DNA of 64,000 nucleotides from NCBI GenBank assembly GCA_964651705.1, contig CAZYWZ010000005.1, positions 1 through 64,000 of the forward strand, in the 5' to 3' direction. Origin of the DNA: JADLBR01 sp964651705 (GTDB lineage Bacteria > Verrucomicrobiota > Verrucomicrobiia > JADLBR01). The notes under the pieces are model-generated. The model saw only the letters and a program-made list of their open reading frames with translations, made no database searches and was not told where the DNA came from. This document shows positions 8,477-16,782 of this stretch, in pieces. The translations under genes were made by a program, and so were the position numbers. Within the stretch, counting starts at the first letter, position 1; each line of letters starts with the position of its first letter.

Positions 8477-8734
8477 ATGAAAACCACTTTGGAGATTCCA
8501 AACGATCTCTTTCGCGAGGTCAAGTCGACCGCTTCGCGTAACGGGTTGTCGCTGAAGCAGTTTGTGGCGGAGGCCCTCCGCGAAAAACTAGTGGGGCGGG
8601 CCGGTGTGGGTGGCGACAAGCCGTGGATGAAACACTTTGGGGCGCTGAGCGATTTGCCGCGGGAAGAGCATGCGGCGATCAACGAGCGCATCGAGACATT
8701 TTGCGAGCGGATCGACGAGGAAAAGTGGTCGTGA
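8477..8734 (+). CDS. VapB-type antitoxin
   Basis: This 85-residue protein begins MKTTLEIPNDLFREVKSTA and continues with 'NGLSLKQFVAEALREKL'. This is the ribbon-helix-helix DNA-binding pattern (beta strand, then two helices) of small antitoxins. The C-terminal half, with 'LPREEHAAINERIETFCERI', would bind and block the toxin. A GGAG ribosome-binding site stands a few bases before the ATG. The stop overlaps the start region of the downstream PIN-domain toxin, which is the usual arrangement for coupled translation and autoregulation by the complex. Family members sit on the DNA upstream of their own operon, so an operator between 8355 and 8476 is expected, but none could be defined. Confidence 0.82.
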   Translation: MKTTLEIPNDLFREVKSTASRNGLSLKQFVAEALREKLVGRAGVGGDKPWMKHFGALSDLPREEHAAINERIETFCERIDEEKWS

Positions 8735-9108
8735 TTCTGGACACGAACGCCCTCTCCGCCTTTCTCGAAGGGATCCCCGAGGTCCGTGACGCCGCTTTGG
8801 GCGCAACGCGTCTCTGCCTGCCCTTAATCGTCGTGGGCGAGTATCGTTTTGGCATCGAGGGTTCGTCGCGCCCGGCGGAGAACGAAAGGCGTCTGGCCGA
8901 GGTTTTGCGGGATTTGGTGATTCTTCCCCTGACGATGGATACGACCATCGCCTACGCCCGGATCGCACACGCCCTGAAGGGACAGGGACGTCGGATCCCG
9001 CACAACGTCATCTGGGTGGCGGCGCTCGCAAAGCAGCACGATTTGCCCGTTCTTTCGAGGGATGTGCACTTCGACGTGGTCGCAGGAATCCGTCGGATTT
9101 GCTGGTAA
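8725..9108 (+). CDS. VapC-like PIN-domain toxin lacking one catalytic aspartate
   Basis: The 127-residue protein has the PIN-domain opening 'VILDTNALSAFLEG' with the first catalytic Asp, the Glu in 'VVGEYRFGI', and a C-terminal 'LPVLSRDVHFDVV' with the last Asp. VapC enzymes are metal-dependent RNases that cut specific RNAs. The third acidic position is normally Asp in an 'ND-W-AA' context, but here the sequence reads HNVIWVAALA, with Val from GTC where GAC would give Asp. A single A-to-T change would explain this, so the toxin may be inactive or weakened. Start choice: GTG at 8725 (GAGG just upstream) or GTG at 8731 (GTGA overlap with the antitoxin stop). Both overlap vapB, supporting co-translation. 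Confidence 0.8.
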   Translation: MVVILDTNALSAFLEGIPEVRDAALGATRLCLPLIVVGEYRFGIEGSSRPAENERRLAEVLRDLVILPLTMDTTIAYARIAHALKGQGRRIPHNVIWVAALAKQHDLPVLSRDVHFDVVAGIRRICW

Positions 9109-9130
9109 AATTCCGCTCTCCGCCCGGCGC

Positions 9131-10360
9131 TCAGAGCCCCAGGAGCGCGGAGCCCGGCTGCTCGATGAATTCCTTCACCCGCACCAGGAAGGTGACCGCC
9201 TCGCGGCCATCGACGAGGCGGTGGTCGTAGGTGAGCGCGAGGTACATCATGGGCCGGATCTCGACGCGTCCCTCGACGGCGACGGGCCGCTCGGTGATGG
9301 CGTGCATGCCGAGGATGCCGCTCTGCGGGGGGTTGAGGATGGGCGTCGAGAGCATGGAGCCGAAGACGCCGCCATTCGTGATCGTGAACACCCCGCCCTC
9401 GAGGTCGGTCAACGCGATCTTCCCCGATCGGGCCTTCGCCGCGTAACCCGCGATCGCCTGCTCGATCTCGGCAAGGGACATCCGGTCCGCGTCGCGCAGC
9501 ACCGGGACCATCAGGCCCCGGTCGGTGGACATGGCCACGCCGATGTCAAAGAAATGATTCTCGACAATTTCGGCGCCATCGATCCGCGCGTTGATCTGCG
9601 GCACGGCGCGCAGGGCCTCGACGGCGGCGCGCACGAAGAAGGACATGACCCCGAGCTTGATGCCGTGCCGCTGCGTGAAGCGATCCTGATAGCGTTTCCT
9701 CAAGGACATGACCGCGGACATGTCGACCTCGTTGAAGGTCGTCAGCATCGCCGCGCCGGCCTGCGCCGACAGGAGCCGCTCGGCGATCTTCCGCCGGATG
9801 GCCGACATCGGCCGCCGCGCCGTGCGCTCCCCCGGCGCCGCTGCGCCCATCGTCCCCAGGGAGGCGGCCGGTATCCGCCCCGCCGCGGCAGAGAGCTTCC
9901 CCTCGCGCGCCATGCGGCGCAACGAGGGCGGCAGCGGCAACGGCTCCCCGGCGCGCCCGTCACCGGACGCGGCCTCGCCGCTACCCGCGGGGGCCTTCGC
10001 GGCGGGGGCGCCCGCTTCCGCCGGCTCGCCCTTCGCCGGGGTCTTGGCCGCGGCCACGGCGGCGGCCGCCTTTTCCGGCTCCCGCTTGGCGGCCTTCGGT
10101 TCGCCCCGGGCCGCGGGGCGCGCCGCGGTCTCGTCGATGCTGCCGATCACTTGCCCGACCTTGACCTCGCCGCCTTCCTTGGCCGCGATATGCAGCACGC
10201 CCGAGGACGGCGCGGGGATCTCGGCGGTCACCTTGTCGGTCTCGATCTCCAGCAGGGTGTCGCCGCTCTCGACAAAATCTCCCTCCCGCTTCAGCCACGC
10301 GCCGAGTATGCCGGACGTGACGGATTCACCAAACGAGGGGACGCGGATCTCAGTGGCCAT
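9131..10360 (-). CDS. sucB: 2-oxoglutarate dehydrogenase E2 (dihydrolipoyl succinyltransferase)
   Basis: The 409-residue protein has the full E2 domain order. An N-terminal lipoyl domain carries the lipoyl lysine in 'EIETDKVTAEI' (K43). An Ala/Pro/Lys-rich linker follows, then a short peripheral-subunit-binding domain around 'PPSLRRMAREGKLSAAAG', and finally the catalytic acyltransferase domain ending in 'YDHRLVDGREAV' with the active-site His near 380. It transfers the succinyl group to CoA in the TCA cycle. It starts nine bases after the E1 stop on the same strand, so the two form an operon. The lipoamide dehydrogenase (E3) gene is not in the window. The SucB assignment rather than another E2 rests on the adjacent SucA and on overall similarity. 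Confidence 0.95.
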   Translation of the reverse strand: MATEIRVPSFGESVTSGILGAWLKREGDFVESGDTLLEIETDKVTAEIPAPSSGVLHIAAKEGGEVKVGQVIGSIDETAARPAARGEPKAAKREPEKAAAAVAAAKTPAKGEPAEAGAPAAKAPAGSGEAASGDGRAGEPLPLPPSLRRMAREGKLSAAAGRIPAASLGTMGAAAPGERTARRPMSAIRRKIAERLLSAQAGAAMLTTFNEVDMSAVMSLRKRYQDRFTQRHGIKLGVMSFFVRAAVEALRAVPQINARIDGAEIVENHFFDIGVAMSTDRGLMVPVLRDADRMSLAEIEQAIAGYAAKARSGKIALTDLEGGVFTITNGGVFGSMLSTPILNPPQSGILGMHAITERPVAVEGRVEIRPMMYLALTYDHRLVDGREAVTFLVRVKEFIEQPGSALLGL

Positions 10361-10369
10361 GTGTTTCTC

Positions 10370-13144
10370 CTATGCGGCGGGTATCGCGCGCTCGACGAGG
10401 TCGCGCTGCTCGAGTTCGTGGATGGCGTGCGAGCCGGTCGATGGGCTCGACGAGGCATCGCGCCCGGCGTAACGGATCTCTCGCCCGAAGAGCCGCCGCA
10501 ATCTCGGCTCCATGAAGGTCCACGCCCCCATGTTCTCCGACTCCTCCTGGCACCACACCAGTTCGGCGTCCGGCGCGTGCGCCGCCACGACCTCCTTCAG
10601 GCGCCCCACGTGCAGGGGGTACAGCTGCTCCAGGCGAACGATCGCCGTGTCGTCGGCTCCCGCCTGCTTTCGCCGCTCCACCAGATCGAAATACACCTTG
10701 CCGGAGCAGAGCACCACCCGCCTCGCGCCAGAGGGCACCCCCGCGTCCGGGAGGACCTCGTGGAACCTGCCGCCGCCGATCTCCGCCAGATCCGACGCGC
10801 AGCGCGGGTCGCGCAGCAGGCTCTTCGGCGTCATGAGCACCAGCGGCTTCCGGATGACGCGGAGCGCCTGCCGCCGCAGGATGTGAAAATAATTCGCCGG
10901 CGTCGTGCAGTTCGCCACCTGGATGTTGTCCTCGGCGCAGAGCTGCAGGAATCGCTCCAGCCTGGCGCTCGAGTGCTCCGGGCCCTGCCCGTCGTAGCCG
11001 TGGGGCAAAAGCAGCACGATCCGCGACGTCACCCCCCATTTGGATTCCGAGCTGCAGATGTACTGGTCGATCATCACCTGCGCCCCATTGGCGAAATCCC
11101 CGAACTGCGCCTCCCAGATCGCCAGCATCCCGGGATAATCGAGGCTGTAGCCGTAGTCGAACCCCAGCACCGCGGCCTCGGAGAGCGGGCTGTTGTAGAT
11201 GCATATCGTCGCCTGGTCGCGCGCCACATTCCGCAGGGGGATGTACCGCTCGCGCGTCTCGATGTCGTACAGCACCGAGTGCCTCTGGCTGAAGGTCCCT
11301 CGCCGGCTGTCCTGCCCCGAGAGGCGGATCGGCACGCCCTCGCGCAGCAGCGTCCCGAAGGCCAGCGCCTCGGCGAACGCCCAGTCCACCGGCTCCTCGC
11401 CCCGCGCCATCCGGCCGCGCTGCTCCATCAGTCGCCCGATCTTCGCGTTGACCCGGTGCCCCTCGGGCACCCTCGTGATGGCCTCGCCCACCTCCCGCAG
11501 CACCCCCGGCCCCACCGAGGAATCGAAGGGCTCCAGCAACTGCGGGCAACTCATCGGCTCCTTGATCGCCGGGACGAACTGGCTGGTCACCGGCTTGCAG
11601 GCGTTGAGCGCGTCCTCCAGCCTGCCCTTGAACGAGGCCACGTAATCGTCCACCTCGTCCCGCCCCAGCTCGCCGCCCTCGATCATATCGTCCATCAGGA
11701 TCCGGCTGCTCCCCGGGTGCCTCTTGATCGCGGAATACAGCGTGGGCTGCGTGAAGCTCGGCTCGTCGCCCTCGTTGTGGCCCAGCCGCCGATAGCACAC
11801 GAGGTCCACCACCACGTCGCGATGGAATTTCTGCCGGAACTCCAGTGCCAGCTCGATCGCGTACACGGCCTTGAGCGGGTCGTCGCAGTTCACGTGGAAG
11901 ATCGGGATGCCCAGCATCTGCGCGATGGCGGTGCAGTGCGGCGTCGAGCGGCCATCCTGCGGCAGCGTCGTGAAACCGATCTGGTTGTTGACGATGATGT
12001 GCAGGGTGCCTCCCGTCCGGTAGCCGTCCACCTGCGAGAGGTTGAAGGTCTCGGCCACCACGCCCTGGCCGATGAACGCCGCGTCCCCGTGCACCAGCAC
12101 CGGCAGCACGCTCGACCGCTCGTCCATGTCGCCGAGCCGGCGCTGCCACGCCCGGGCCTTGCCCTCGACGACGGGATCGACGGCCTCGAGATGGCTCGGG
12201 TTCGGCGCGAGGCTCACCCCCACGCTCTCGCCCGAAAGCGTCGGGCACACCGCCTCGTAGCCCTGGTGGTACTTGACGTCGCCGTCGCCGCGCGCGTTCG
12301 CCGACACGTACTTGTCGTGAAATTCCGAGAACACCGCGCAGAGATCCTTGCCCAAGATGTTGGCCAAGACGTTCAGGCGCCCGCGGTGCGCCATGCCCAT
12401 GACCACCCGCTTGATCCCGAAGCGCGGGCACGCCTCCAGCACCGAGTCCAGGGCCGGGATCAGGATCTCCCCCCCCTCCAGCGAAAAACGCTTCTTCCCC
12501 ACGTAGCGCGTGTGCAGGAAATGCTCGAACAGCTCCGCCTCCAACAGGTGGTACAGGATCCGCTTCTTCTGCGCCGCATCGAAATTCGGTCGGTTCCGGC
12601 AGGTCTCCATCCGCTCGCGCAGCCAGTAGCGCGACTTGAAATCCTGGATGTGCATGTACTCGACGCCCAGGGTGTCGCAATAGGTGTCCTTCAGGATCCC
12701 GAGGATCTCCCGCAGCGTCCTCGGCCCGCCGCCCGCCACCGTCAACGACTCGAATACCGTGTCGAGATCCGATTCGGAAAACCCGAAATTGCCGAGCTCC
12801 AGCTCAGGCAGTTCGGTCTTGTTGAACCCCAGCGGGTCCAGGTTCGCGATGTAATGCCCCAGCATCCGATAGCTGAAGAGCAGAATGAAAATCGACCCCT
12901 GCTTCCGCAGCATTGCCGGATCCACGCCCCCGGCGACGACCGCCCCGCCCGCCTCCGCCGGCGGCTGCTGGCACCCCAGTTCGAACCCCTCGAAAAAGGC
13001 CCGCCACGTCGGATCCACCGACGACGGTTCCCGCCGCCACTCCTCGTACAACCCCTCCAGTACCGCCCCGTTCGCCCCAGAACCCACGCTGCCGTTGGCC
13101 TTCGAAACCCCCTGCGAATCAGCCACTTTGATGCCCGAAACCAT
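10370..13144 (-). CDS. sucA: 2-oxoglutarate dehydrogenase E1
   Basis: This 924-residue thiamine-diphosphate enzyme decarboxylates 2-oxoglutarate and succinylates the lipoyl group of E2. The N-terminal 'GLYEEWRREPSSVDPTWRAFFEG' region (split here as in typical SucA proteins), 'GMAHRGRLNVLANI', the diphosphate-binding 'HGDAAFIGQGVVAET' with 'IIVNNQIGFTT', and the late 'LWCQEE'-like segment ('ELVWCQEESENMGAW') all match SucA. The length is normal for the family. I chose the ATG at 13144. A TTG at 13177, preceded by GGAAG, would add eleven residues, and the ribosome-binding site is weak for the ATG. It is the first gene of the sucA-sucB operon. The 282-bp gap upstream holds only palindromic repeats. 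Confidence 0.95.
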   Translation of the reverse strand: MVSGIKVADSQGVSKANGSVGSGANGAVLEGLYEEWRREPSSVDPTWRAFFEGFELGCQQPPAEAGGAVVAGGVDPAMLRKQGSIFILLFSYRMLGHYIANLDPLGFNKTELPELELGNFGFSESDLDTVFESLTVAGGGPRTLREILGILKDTYCDTLGVEYMHIQDFKSRYWLRERMETCRNRPNFDAAQKKRILYHLLEAELFEHFLHTRYVGKKRFSLEGGEILIPALDSVLEACPRFGIKRVVMGMAHRGRLNVLANILGKDLCAVFSEFHDKYVSANARGDGDVKYHQGYEAVCPTLSGESVGVSLAPNPSHLEAVDPVVEGKARAWQRRLGDMDERSSVLPVLVHGDAAFIGQGVVAETFNLSQVDGYRTGGTLHIIVNNQIGFTTLPQDGRSTPHCTAIAQMLGIPIFHVNCDDPLKAVYAIELALEFRQKFHRDVVVDLVCYRRLGHNEGDEPSFTQPTLYSAIKRHPGSSRILMDDMIEGGELGRDEVDDYVASFKGRLEDALNACKPVTSQFVPAIKEPMSCPQLLEPFDSSVGPGVLREVGEAITRVPEGHRVNAKIGRLMEQRGRMARGEEPVDWAFAEALAFGTLLREGVPIRLSGQDSRRGTFSQRHSVLYDIETRERYIPLRNVARDQATICIYNSPLSEAAVLGFDYGYSLDYPGMLAIWEAQFGDFANGAQVMIDQYICSSESKWGVTSRIVLLLPHGYDGQGPEHSSARLERFLQLCAEDNIQVANCTTPANYFHILRRQALRVIRKPLVLMTPKSLLRDPRCASDLAEIGGGRFHEVLPDAGVPSGARRVVLCSGKVYFDLVERRKQAGADDTAIVRLEQLYPLHVGRLKEVVAAHAPDAELVWCQEESENMGAWTFMEPRLRRLFGREIRYAGRDASSSPSTGSHAIHELEQRDLVERAIPAA

Positions 13145-13276
13145 AAAGAGCCATTTTAAAAATTGCGAATTGCCCAATCTTCCTAATCTGCTCCGCCCAC
13201 CCTGTCAAACCCGCTTTGGTTGAGTCGTGAGGCAGACATTTCTGCCTGCCTTTCCGATCAATCGGAGGGCCAATGT

Positions 13277-13396
13277 GGACTGCGGCGTGGCGGCGCCGCT
13301 TTAGATGGGCGCGTCGGGTCCTGTTGGAGAGTCTGGCGGCGGGAACTCACCGGGCCGTTTGGGGCAATCCCAAGCGGCGATGCCACGCCGCAGTCC
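13277..13396. repeat. Inverted pair of GGACT-type palindromic units
   Basis: A GGACTGCGGCG unit at 13277-13302 is answered by its inverted form at 13372-13396, which ends CGCCGCAGTCC. Each unit runs into AAGCGGC or GCCGCTT, as in the units near 17909, 19844 and 14713. A further small hairpin with 7-bp arms lies at 13230-13247. The gap 13145-13426 contains nothing else recognisable. Confidence 0.6.
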
Positions 13397-13407
13397 AAAA
13401 TAGGGCG

Positions 13408-13430
13408 GCCGCCTGGCACAGGCGGCCTAC
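13408..13430 (-). repeat. Single GTAG-type REP unit overlapping a stop codon
   Basis: Read on the minus strand, GTAG at 13430-13427 is followed by perfect 8-bp arms around a three-base centre. The TAG of the foot is the stop codon of the PDZ-protein gene, so coding sequence ends within the REP foot. Confidence 0.65.
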
Positions 13431-14245
13431 TCCATCGGCATGTCCAGAAAGCTCCCCATGAGGCTGGCCGGCGCGCGCAGCTCGCGGGAGGCCCGCCCCC
13501 CGCCTCCCGCCGCCTCGACCTCGACCTTCAGCCCGCGGTCGCCGAGCTGCGTGGTCCGCGATGCCGCGTACTCGCGCTGGAAATCCCCGAGCGTCGCCAC
13601 GGGCTTGCCCCCGATCGCGACGATCTTGTCCCCCCGCCCAAACCCGGCGGATTGTCCCGAGCTGCCCTCCAGCACCCATCCCACCTCGATCCCCTGCCCG
13701 CGATCCCACAGCAGGAGTCCCTCGGGCAGATTGAAAGGATGGATCTCGGGCGCGCCGCCCTGTCCCGCGATCACGAGGAACAGATCCCTTCCCCCGTGCA
13801 GATTTAGCATCGCGCGCATGGGGAGATCCGAATCCCACCGCGTCTTGAGCGCCCGCTGCTCCAGCGCGATGGACGCGGCGGACCGCCGCTCGACATCCGG
13901 CAACCCCTCGGTCCTCGAGTAGGCCTGCTTGCGGTCGACGCGCTTGCGCGCCTGCCGCATGTCCTCGTCCTCTTCCTCCGGCATGCGATAGATGGTGTAG
14001 AGCTGCGTTCCCGCGGGAAGCACCGTGCGACCATTCACCATGACGGCGGCGGTCAGGTAGGCCTTCCCATCGCGGGTCTCGGAGGGGAAGACGAGCCCGA
14101 TCTTCAGCACCACGGGGCCATCGTCGGGAGAGGGCGCCTCCCCCTCTTGCCCCGTGATCTCGCGGGCTGGTGCCAAGCCCGCCCAGGCGCACGCCATCAT
14201 GACCAGAGCGCCACACACCACCCTGCGCCAAACCGGATCCAACAC
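13427..14245 (-). CDS. Exported PDZ-domain protein
   Basis: The 272-residue protein begins with a signal peptide (hydrophobic 'VVCGALVMMACAWAGLAPA', about residues 9-27). The middle is not recognised; it has 'VVLKIGLVFPSETRDGKAYL' and an acidic/arginine-rich stretch 'PEEEDEDMRQARKR'. The C-terminal third carries a PDZ domain with 'GWVLEGSSGQSAGFGRGDKI' and 'VAIGGKPVATLGDF', the usual peptide-binding loop and helix. No protease triad precedes the PDZ, so this is not a DegP-type protease. It may tether or present a peptide partner in the periplasm. It stands alone between repeat-filled gaps. Its stop TAG is provided by a REP foot. Confidence 0.78.
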   Translation of the reverse strand: MLDPVWRRVVCGALVMMACAWAGLAPAREITGQEGEAPSPDDGPVVLKIGLVFPSETRDGKAYLTAAVMVNGRTVLPAGTQLYTIYRMPEEEDEDMRQARKRVDRKQAYSRTEGLPDVERRSAASIALEQRALKTRWDSDLPMRAMLNLHGGRDLFLVIAGQGGAPEIHPFNLPEGLLLWDRGQGIEVGWVLEGSSGQSAGFGRGDKIVAIGGKPVATLGDFQREYAASRTTQLGDRGLKVEVEAAGGGGRASRELRAPASLMGSFLDMPME

Positions 14246-14313
14246 GCCTCACCATGCTCCCCCCCACATCCCGTGTCAACCCGGGGCAGGCGATGCCCAC
14301 CGGAGCGGAGAAC

Positions 14314-14383
14314 GCAGCCCATCTGGTAACAGATGGGTCCGGGTGCTAAGCCAACGTGTCCACGGTCTGACGACCGAGGCTAC
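14314..14383. repeat. Inverted pair of REP palindromes (BIME-like)
   Basis: The left unit (foot GCAG, a variant of GTAG) has perfect 8-bp arms CCCATCTG/CAGATGGG and a GTAA loop. The right unit, read on the minus strand from GTAG at 14383, has arms with one mismatch and a GTCA loop. It is nearly the same as the pair at 21758-21827. The gap 14246-14811 is filled by this and the following repeats and holds no convincing gene. Confidence 0.72.
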
Positions 14384-14398
14384 ACCCCGAATTTTCTA

Positions 14399-14532
14399 GC
14401 TAGATCCCATGCCCCGCCTGCAGGGCACCACCGGGGCGGAAAATGGTAGGCTGCGCCTTGGCGCACGCTGCCGAATCGAACGTCCGCGCGCGCCAAGGCG
14501 CAGCCTACATCGCGACCCAATTTTCGAGTCAG
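14399..14532. repeat. 134-bp dispersed repeat, copy 1 (contains a GTAG palindrome pair)
   Basis: This 134-bp block matches 18071-18204 with about six differences by eye. It consists of a GCCCCG...CGGGGC palindrome, then a GTAG...CTAC inverted repeat at 14446-14508 with about 15-bp arms (GGCTGCGCCTTGGCG), and a closing ATTTTCGAGTCAG. Short open frames crossing it are rejected as genes because they follow the palindrome symmetry on both strands. Confidence 0.85.
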
Positions 14533-14558
14533 CCCCGCCGCCGGCGCGCGGCGGGGCT
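14531..14558. repeat. GC-rich hairpin with perfect 10-bp arms
   Basis: AGCCCCGCCG at 14531-14540 pairs with CGGCGGGGCT at 14549-14558. It abuts the 134-bp repeat and may be another member of the palindrome collection. Confidence 0.55.
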
Positions 14559-14611
14559 AGATGTTTTCCAAAACGCGCCGGGTTATTCATGTGGAAGCTT
14601 CCGGTGGATGT

Positions 14612-14680
14612 TGCCGGCTGAAGCCGGTACTCCAAGCCGTGCCGCCGGGCCCCTGTTCGGAGTCCCGCCTTTAGTCGGTC
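14612..14680. repeat. Inverted pair of GGAGT-type palindromic units
   Basis: The left unit, read on the minus strand, starts GGAGTACCGGCTTCAGCCGGC, a perfect small hairpin. The right unit on the plus strand starts GGAGTCCCGCC with a degenerate partner arm. The head-to-head arrangement with a shared GGAGT foot parallels the units at 17909-18048 and 19844-19983. Confidence 0.55.
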
Positions 14681-14712
14681 AGGGGAACCTGTGCGGTCCG
14701 CTGGGGGGAGCC

Positions 14713-14739
14713 AAAGCGGCGCTGCAGCGCACGCAGTCC
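14713..14739. repeat. Single GGACT-type palindromic unit
   Basis: Read on the minus strand the unit runs from GGACTGCG to CCGCTTT around a GCGCTGCAGCGC palindrome. It matches the units at 13277-13396 in foot and tail. Confidence 0.5.
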
Positions 14740-14756
14740 AATAAAAGTCGCCTCCT

Positions 14757-14777
14757 TGCCCGCCACGCGGGCGGGCA
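14757..14777 (-). terminator. Possible terminator hairpin downstream of the helicase gene
   Basis: TGCCCGCC and GGCGGGCA form perfect 8-bp arms around a five-base loop, 35-55 bases past the helicase stop on the minus strand. There is no clear T-tract, so it could equally be another intergenic palindrome. Confidence 0.3.
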
Positions 14778-14811
14778 CCCCCGAATCCGCAAGTGCCTCA
14801 ATTATAGAGAA

Positions 14812-16731
14812 CTATCCGGTATCCGCGGCTTGATGTTCCTGGCCAGATCCGGCGCCCTCCGCCGCCGGCATCTTCGGGCTCATCGGCGCCGCGTACTCCC
14901 AGTGGGTATCCTCAGGAACGAATGGACACCCGCGCTGCGGCTTCTTCTGCCACGTCAGCCCCGGATACGAGATGACGAGGTCCTCCCGCGGTCGCGTGAT
15001 CGCGACGTAGCAGAGGCGCCTCTCTTCCGCCATGCTGCTCATCTCCTCGGTCCGCGGATGCGGCAACTGCTTCGAGCCGGCGCCGAGCAACCACACGCCG
15101 TCCCACTCCAGGCCCTTGGCCGAGTGGATCGTGGACAGCGTGATCGCCTGCTCCGGGTGTTCCTTCGCCGTCGTCCGGTCGAGCACAAAGCCATCCAGAA
15201 ACTCCGCGAGGCTCCCCTCCGAAGACGCCATCGAATGGACCAGCGCGCCGATGGTCGCGATGCGCTCCGGCGCATCTTTCGGGTAATTCGTCTCGATCAG
15301 CGGCTTGATGTGCTCGGCCAGATATTTCCCTTTCCCGCCAATCTCCCTCGTCTCGCGGATCCTCCGGACCCACATCGGCAGCGCCTCGGCCTGCGCCGGC
15401 CAATGGTTCCCCTCCAGTCGCCCATCGTGCGCGTCGATGGCCTTGGCCGCGGTCCCCTCGCCGATGCCCGGGAACTGCGTCAGGCAACGCAGCAGCGCGA
15501 GCCGGTCGCGGGGATTGAGCGCCAGCCTCAAGAACGCCAGGAAGTCCTTCACCTCGGAGGCGTCCGCCAGCGTGAGCCCGCCATATTTCCGATACGGGAT
15601 GCGATAGCGCCCCAGGGCAATCTCCAGCGCGGTGAGGAGCTTCGACGAGCGCGTCAGCACCGCGCAATCGCACGGCCGGCTCCCCGCGGCGACCCTCCGC
15701 TGCACCCAGTCGATGACGCCGAGGGCCTCGTGGTCGGGATCGTGAAACACCAGGCACCGGACGCTCGCACGCACGCCGTTGGCCGCCCGCAGCGACAGCG
15801 CCGCCTCCGAGCGCGCCACCACCGCGTTGGCCAGGTCCAGTATCGCCTGCCCGCTGCGATAGTTGTCCTCCAGCCGAAGCACCCGCGTGTCGGCCCGCCT
15901 CGCGGAAAATTCCGTGATCAGCCGCGCGTCCGACCCGCGGAACGCGTAGATGGACTGGTTGACATCGCCGACGACCATCAGGTGCTCCGGCGCCAGCGCC
16001 TCGAGGATCGCCGCGTTGAGCCGATTGTTGTCCTGCATCTCGTCGACGAGGACGTAACGCCAGCGCTTGCGCTGCGCCGCGGCGAAGGCCTCGTCCTCCC
16101 GGAGCCGCCGCTCCCACAGCACCAGCAGGTCGTCGTAATCCACCGCGTTCGCCGCCCGCTTGAGCCGCTCGTAGGCGGCGATCACCCGCTCCAGCCGCGC
16201 GACATGCTTGGGGAACATCGGCTCCAGCAGCCCGCGCACCGGCACCATCGTGTTCCGCGCGAAGGAATACGCGCCCCGCAGGCGCTCCGGGGCGAAGAGG
16301 GCCGATTTCGGCTGGATCCCGCATTCGCGCAGCGCCGACTTCCACACCGACTGCGACTCGCCCTCGTCGATCGTGGTGTATCGCCCATCCCGCAGCCCGA
16401 AGCCCGCCGCGTCCTCCCGCATCAGCGCGCTGGCCACCGCGTGGTACGTGCCCACCGTCAGCACGTCCCCCTCCCCCCGCCGGGGCCGCCCCTTCAGCAA
16501 CCCTTCCACCCGCGACCGCATCTCCTCCGCGGCCTTGCGGGTAAACGTGATCATCAGGATGGCCTTGCGCGGCACGCCGGATTTCACCAGGTCCGCGACC
16601 CAGTGCACGCTGGTCGCGGTCTTTCCCGACCCCGCGCCCGCGAGCACGACGACGCGACGGTCACGGCAACCGACAACCTCCCTCTGTGATGCGTTCAACT
16701 TCATCGCCATACGCGGGAGGGCGCTCGCCAT
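14812..16731 (-). CDS. UvrD/Rep/PcrA-type superfamily 1 DNA helicase
   Basis: The 639-residue protein shows the SF1A helicase motifs in order: Walker A 'AGAGSGKT' (31-38), Ia 'MITFTRKAAEEMRSR', Walker B 'VDEMQD', III 'GDVNQSIYAFRGSD', IV 'NYRSGQ', V 'TIHSAKGLEWDGVWL' and VI 'CYVAITRPREDL'. It should unwind DNA 3' to 5' in repair or in clearing replication forks. It is slightly shorter than typical UvrD/PcrA (about 650-730) and lacks their long C-terminal tail, ending in a Gly/Ala/Gln-rich segment. Whether it is the only UvrD of the organism cannot be told. The start is the first ATG; in-frame ATGs at 16710 and 16704 are alternatives. It stands alone between repeats and the dcyD-like gene. Confidence 0.93.
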   Translation of the reverse strand: MASALPRMAMKLNASQREVVGCRDRRVVVLAGAGSGKTATSVHWVADLVKSGVPRKAILMITFTRKAAEEMRSRVEGLLKGRPRRGEGDVLTVGTYHAVASALMREDAAGFGLRDGRYTTIDEGESQSVWKSALRECGIQPKSALFAPERLRGAYSFARNTMVPVRGLLEPMFPKHVARLERVIAAYERLKRAANAVDYDDLLVLWERRLREDEAFAAAQRKRWRYVLVDEMQDNNRLNAAILEALAPEHLMVVGDVNQSIYAFRGSDARLITEFSARRADTRVLRLEDNYRSGQAILDLANAVVARSEAALSLRAANGVRASVRCLVFHDPDHEALGVIDWVQRRVAAGSRPCDCAVLTRSSKLLTALEIALGRYRIPYRKYGGLTLADASEVKDFLAFLRLALNPRDRLALLRCLTQFPGIGEGTAAKAIDAHDGRLEGNHWPAQAEALPMWVRRIRETREIGGKGKYLAEHIKPLIETNYPKDAPERIATIGALVHSMASSEGSLAEFLDGFVLDRTTAKEHPEQAITLSTIHSAKGLEWDGVWLLGAGSKQLPHPRTEEMSSMAEERRLCYVAITRPREDLVISYPGLTWQKKPQRGCPFVPEDTHWEYAAPMSPKMPAAEGAGSGQEHQAADTG

Positions 16732-16782
16732 CCCAAGCAGCCCAGCCGATTTACGCGGGAACCCCCGCGTTGCAAGGAAAAG

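Noticed and set aside
9062..13159. Long open frame on the plus strand through sucB and sucA
   Set aside because: It is antisense to two well-conserved enzymes. Its translation is low-complexity Arg/His/Pro/Gln typical of the opposite strand of GC-rich genes.
14409..14621. Short mirrored open frames in the 134-bp repeats (also at 17780-18229)
   Set aside because: They appear on both strands because the DNA is palindromic, and they recur with the repeat. No ribosome-binding site supports them.
14443..16689. Open frame on the plus strand across the helicase gene
   Set aside because: All helicase motifs are on the minus strand. The plus frame begins inside a palindromic repeat and has no recognisable domain.
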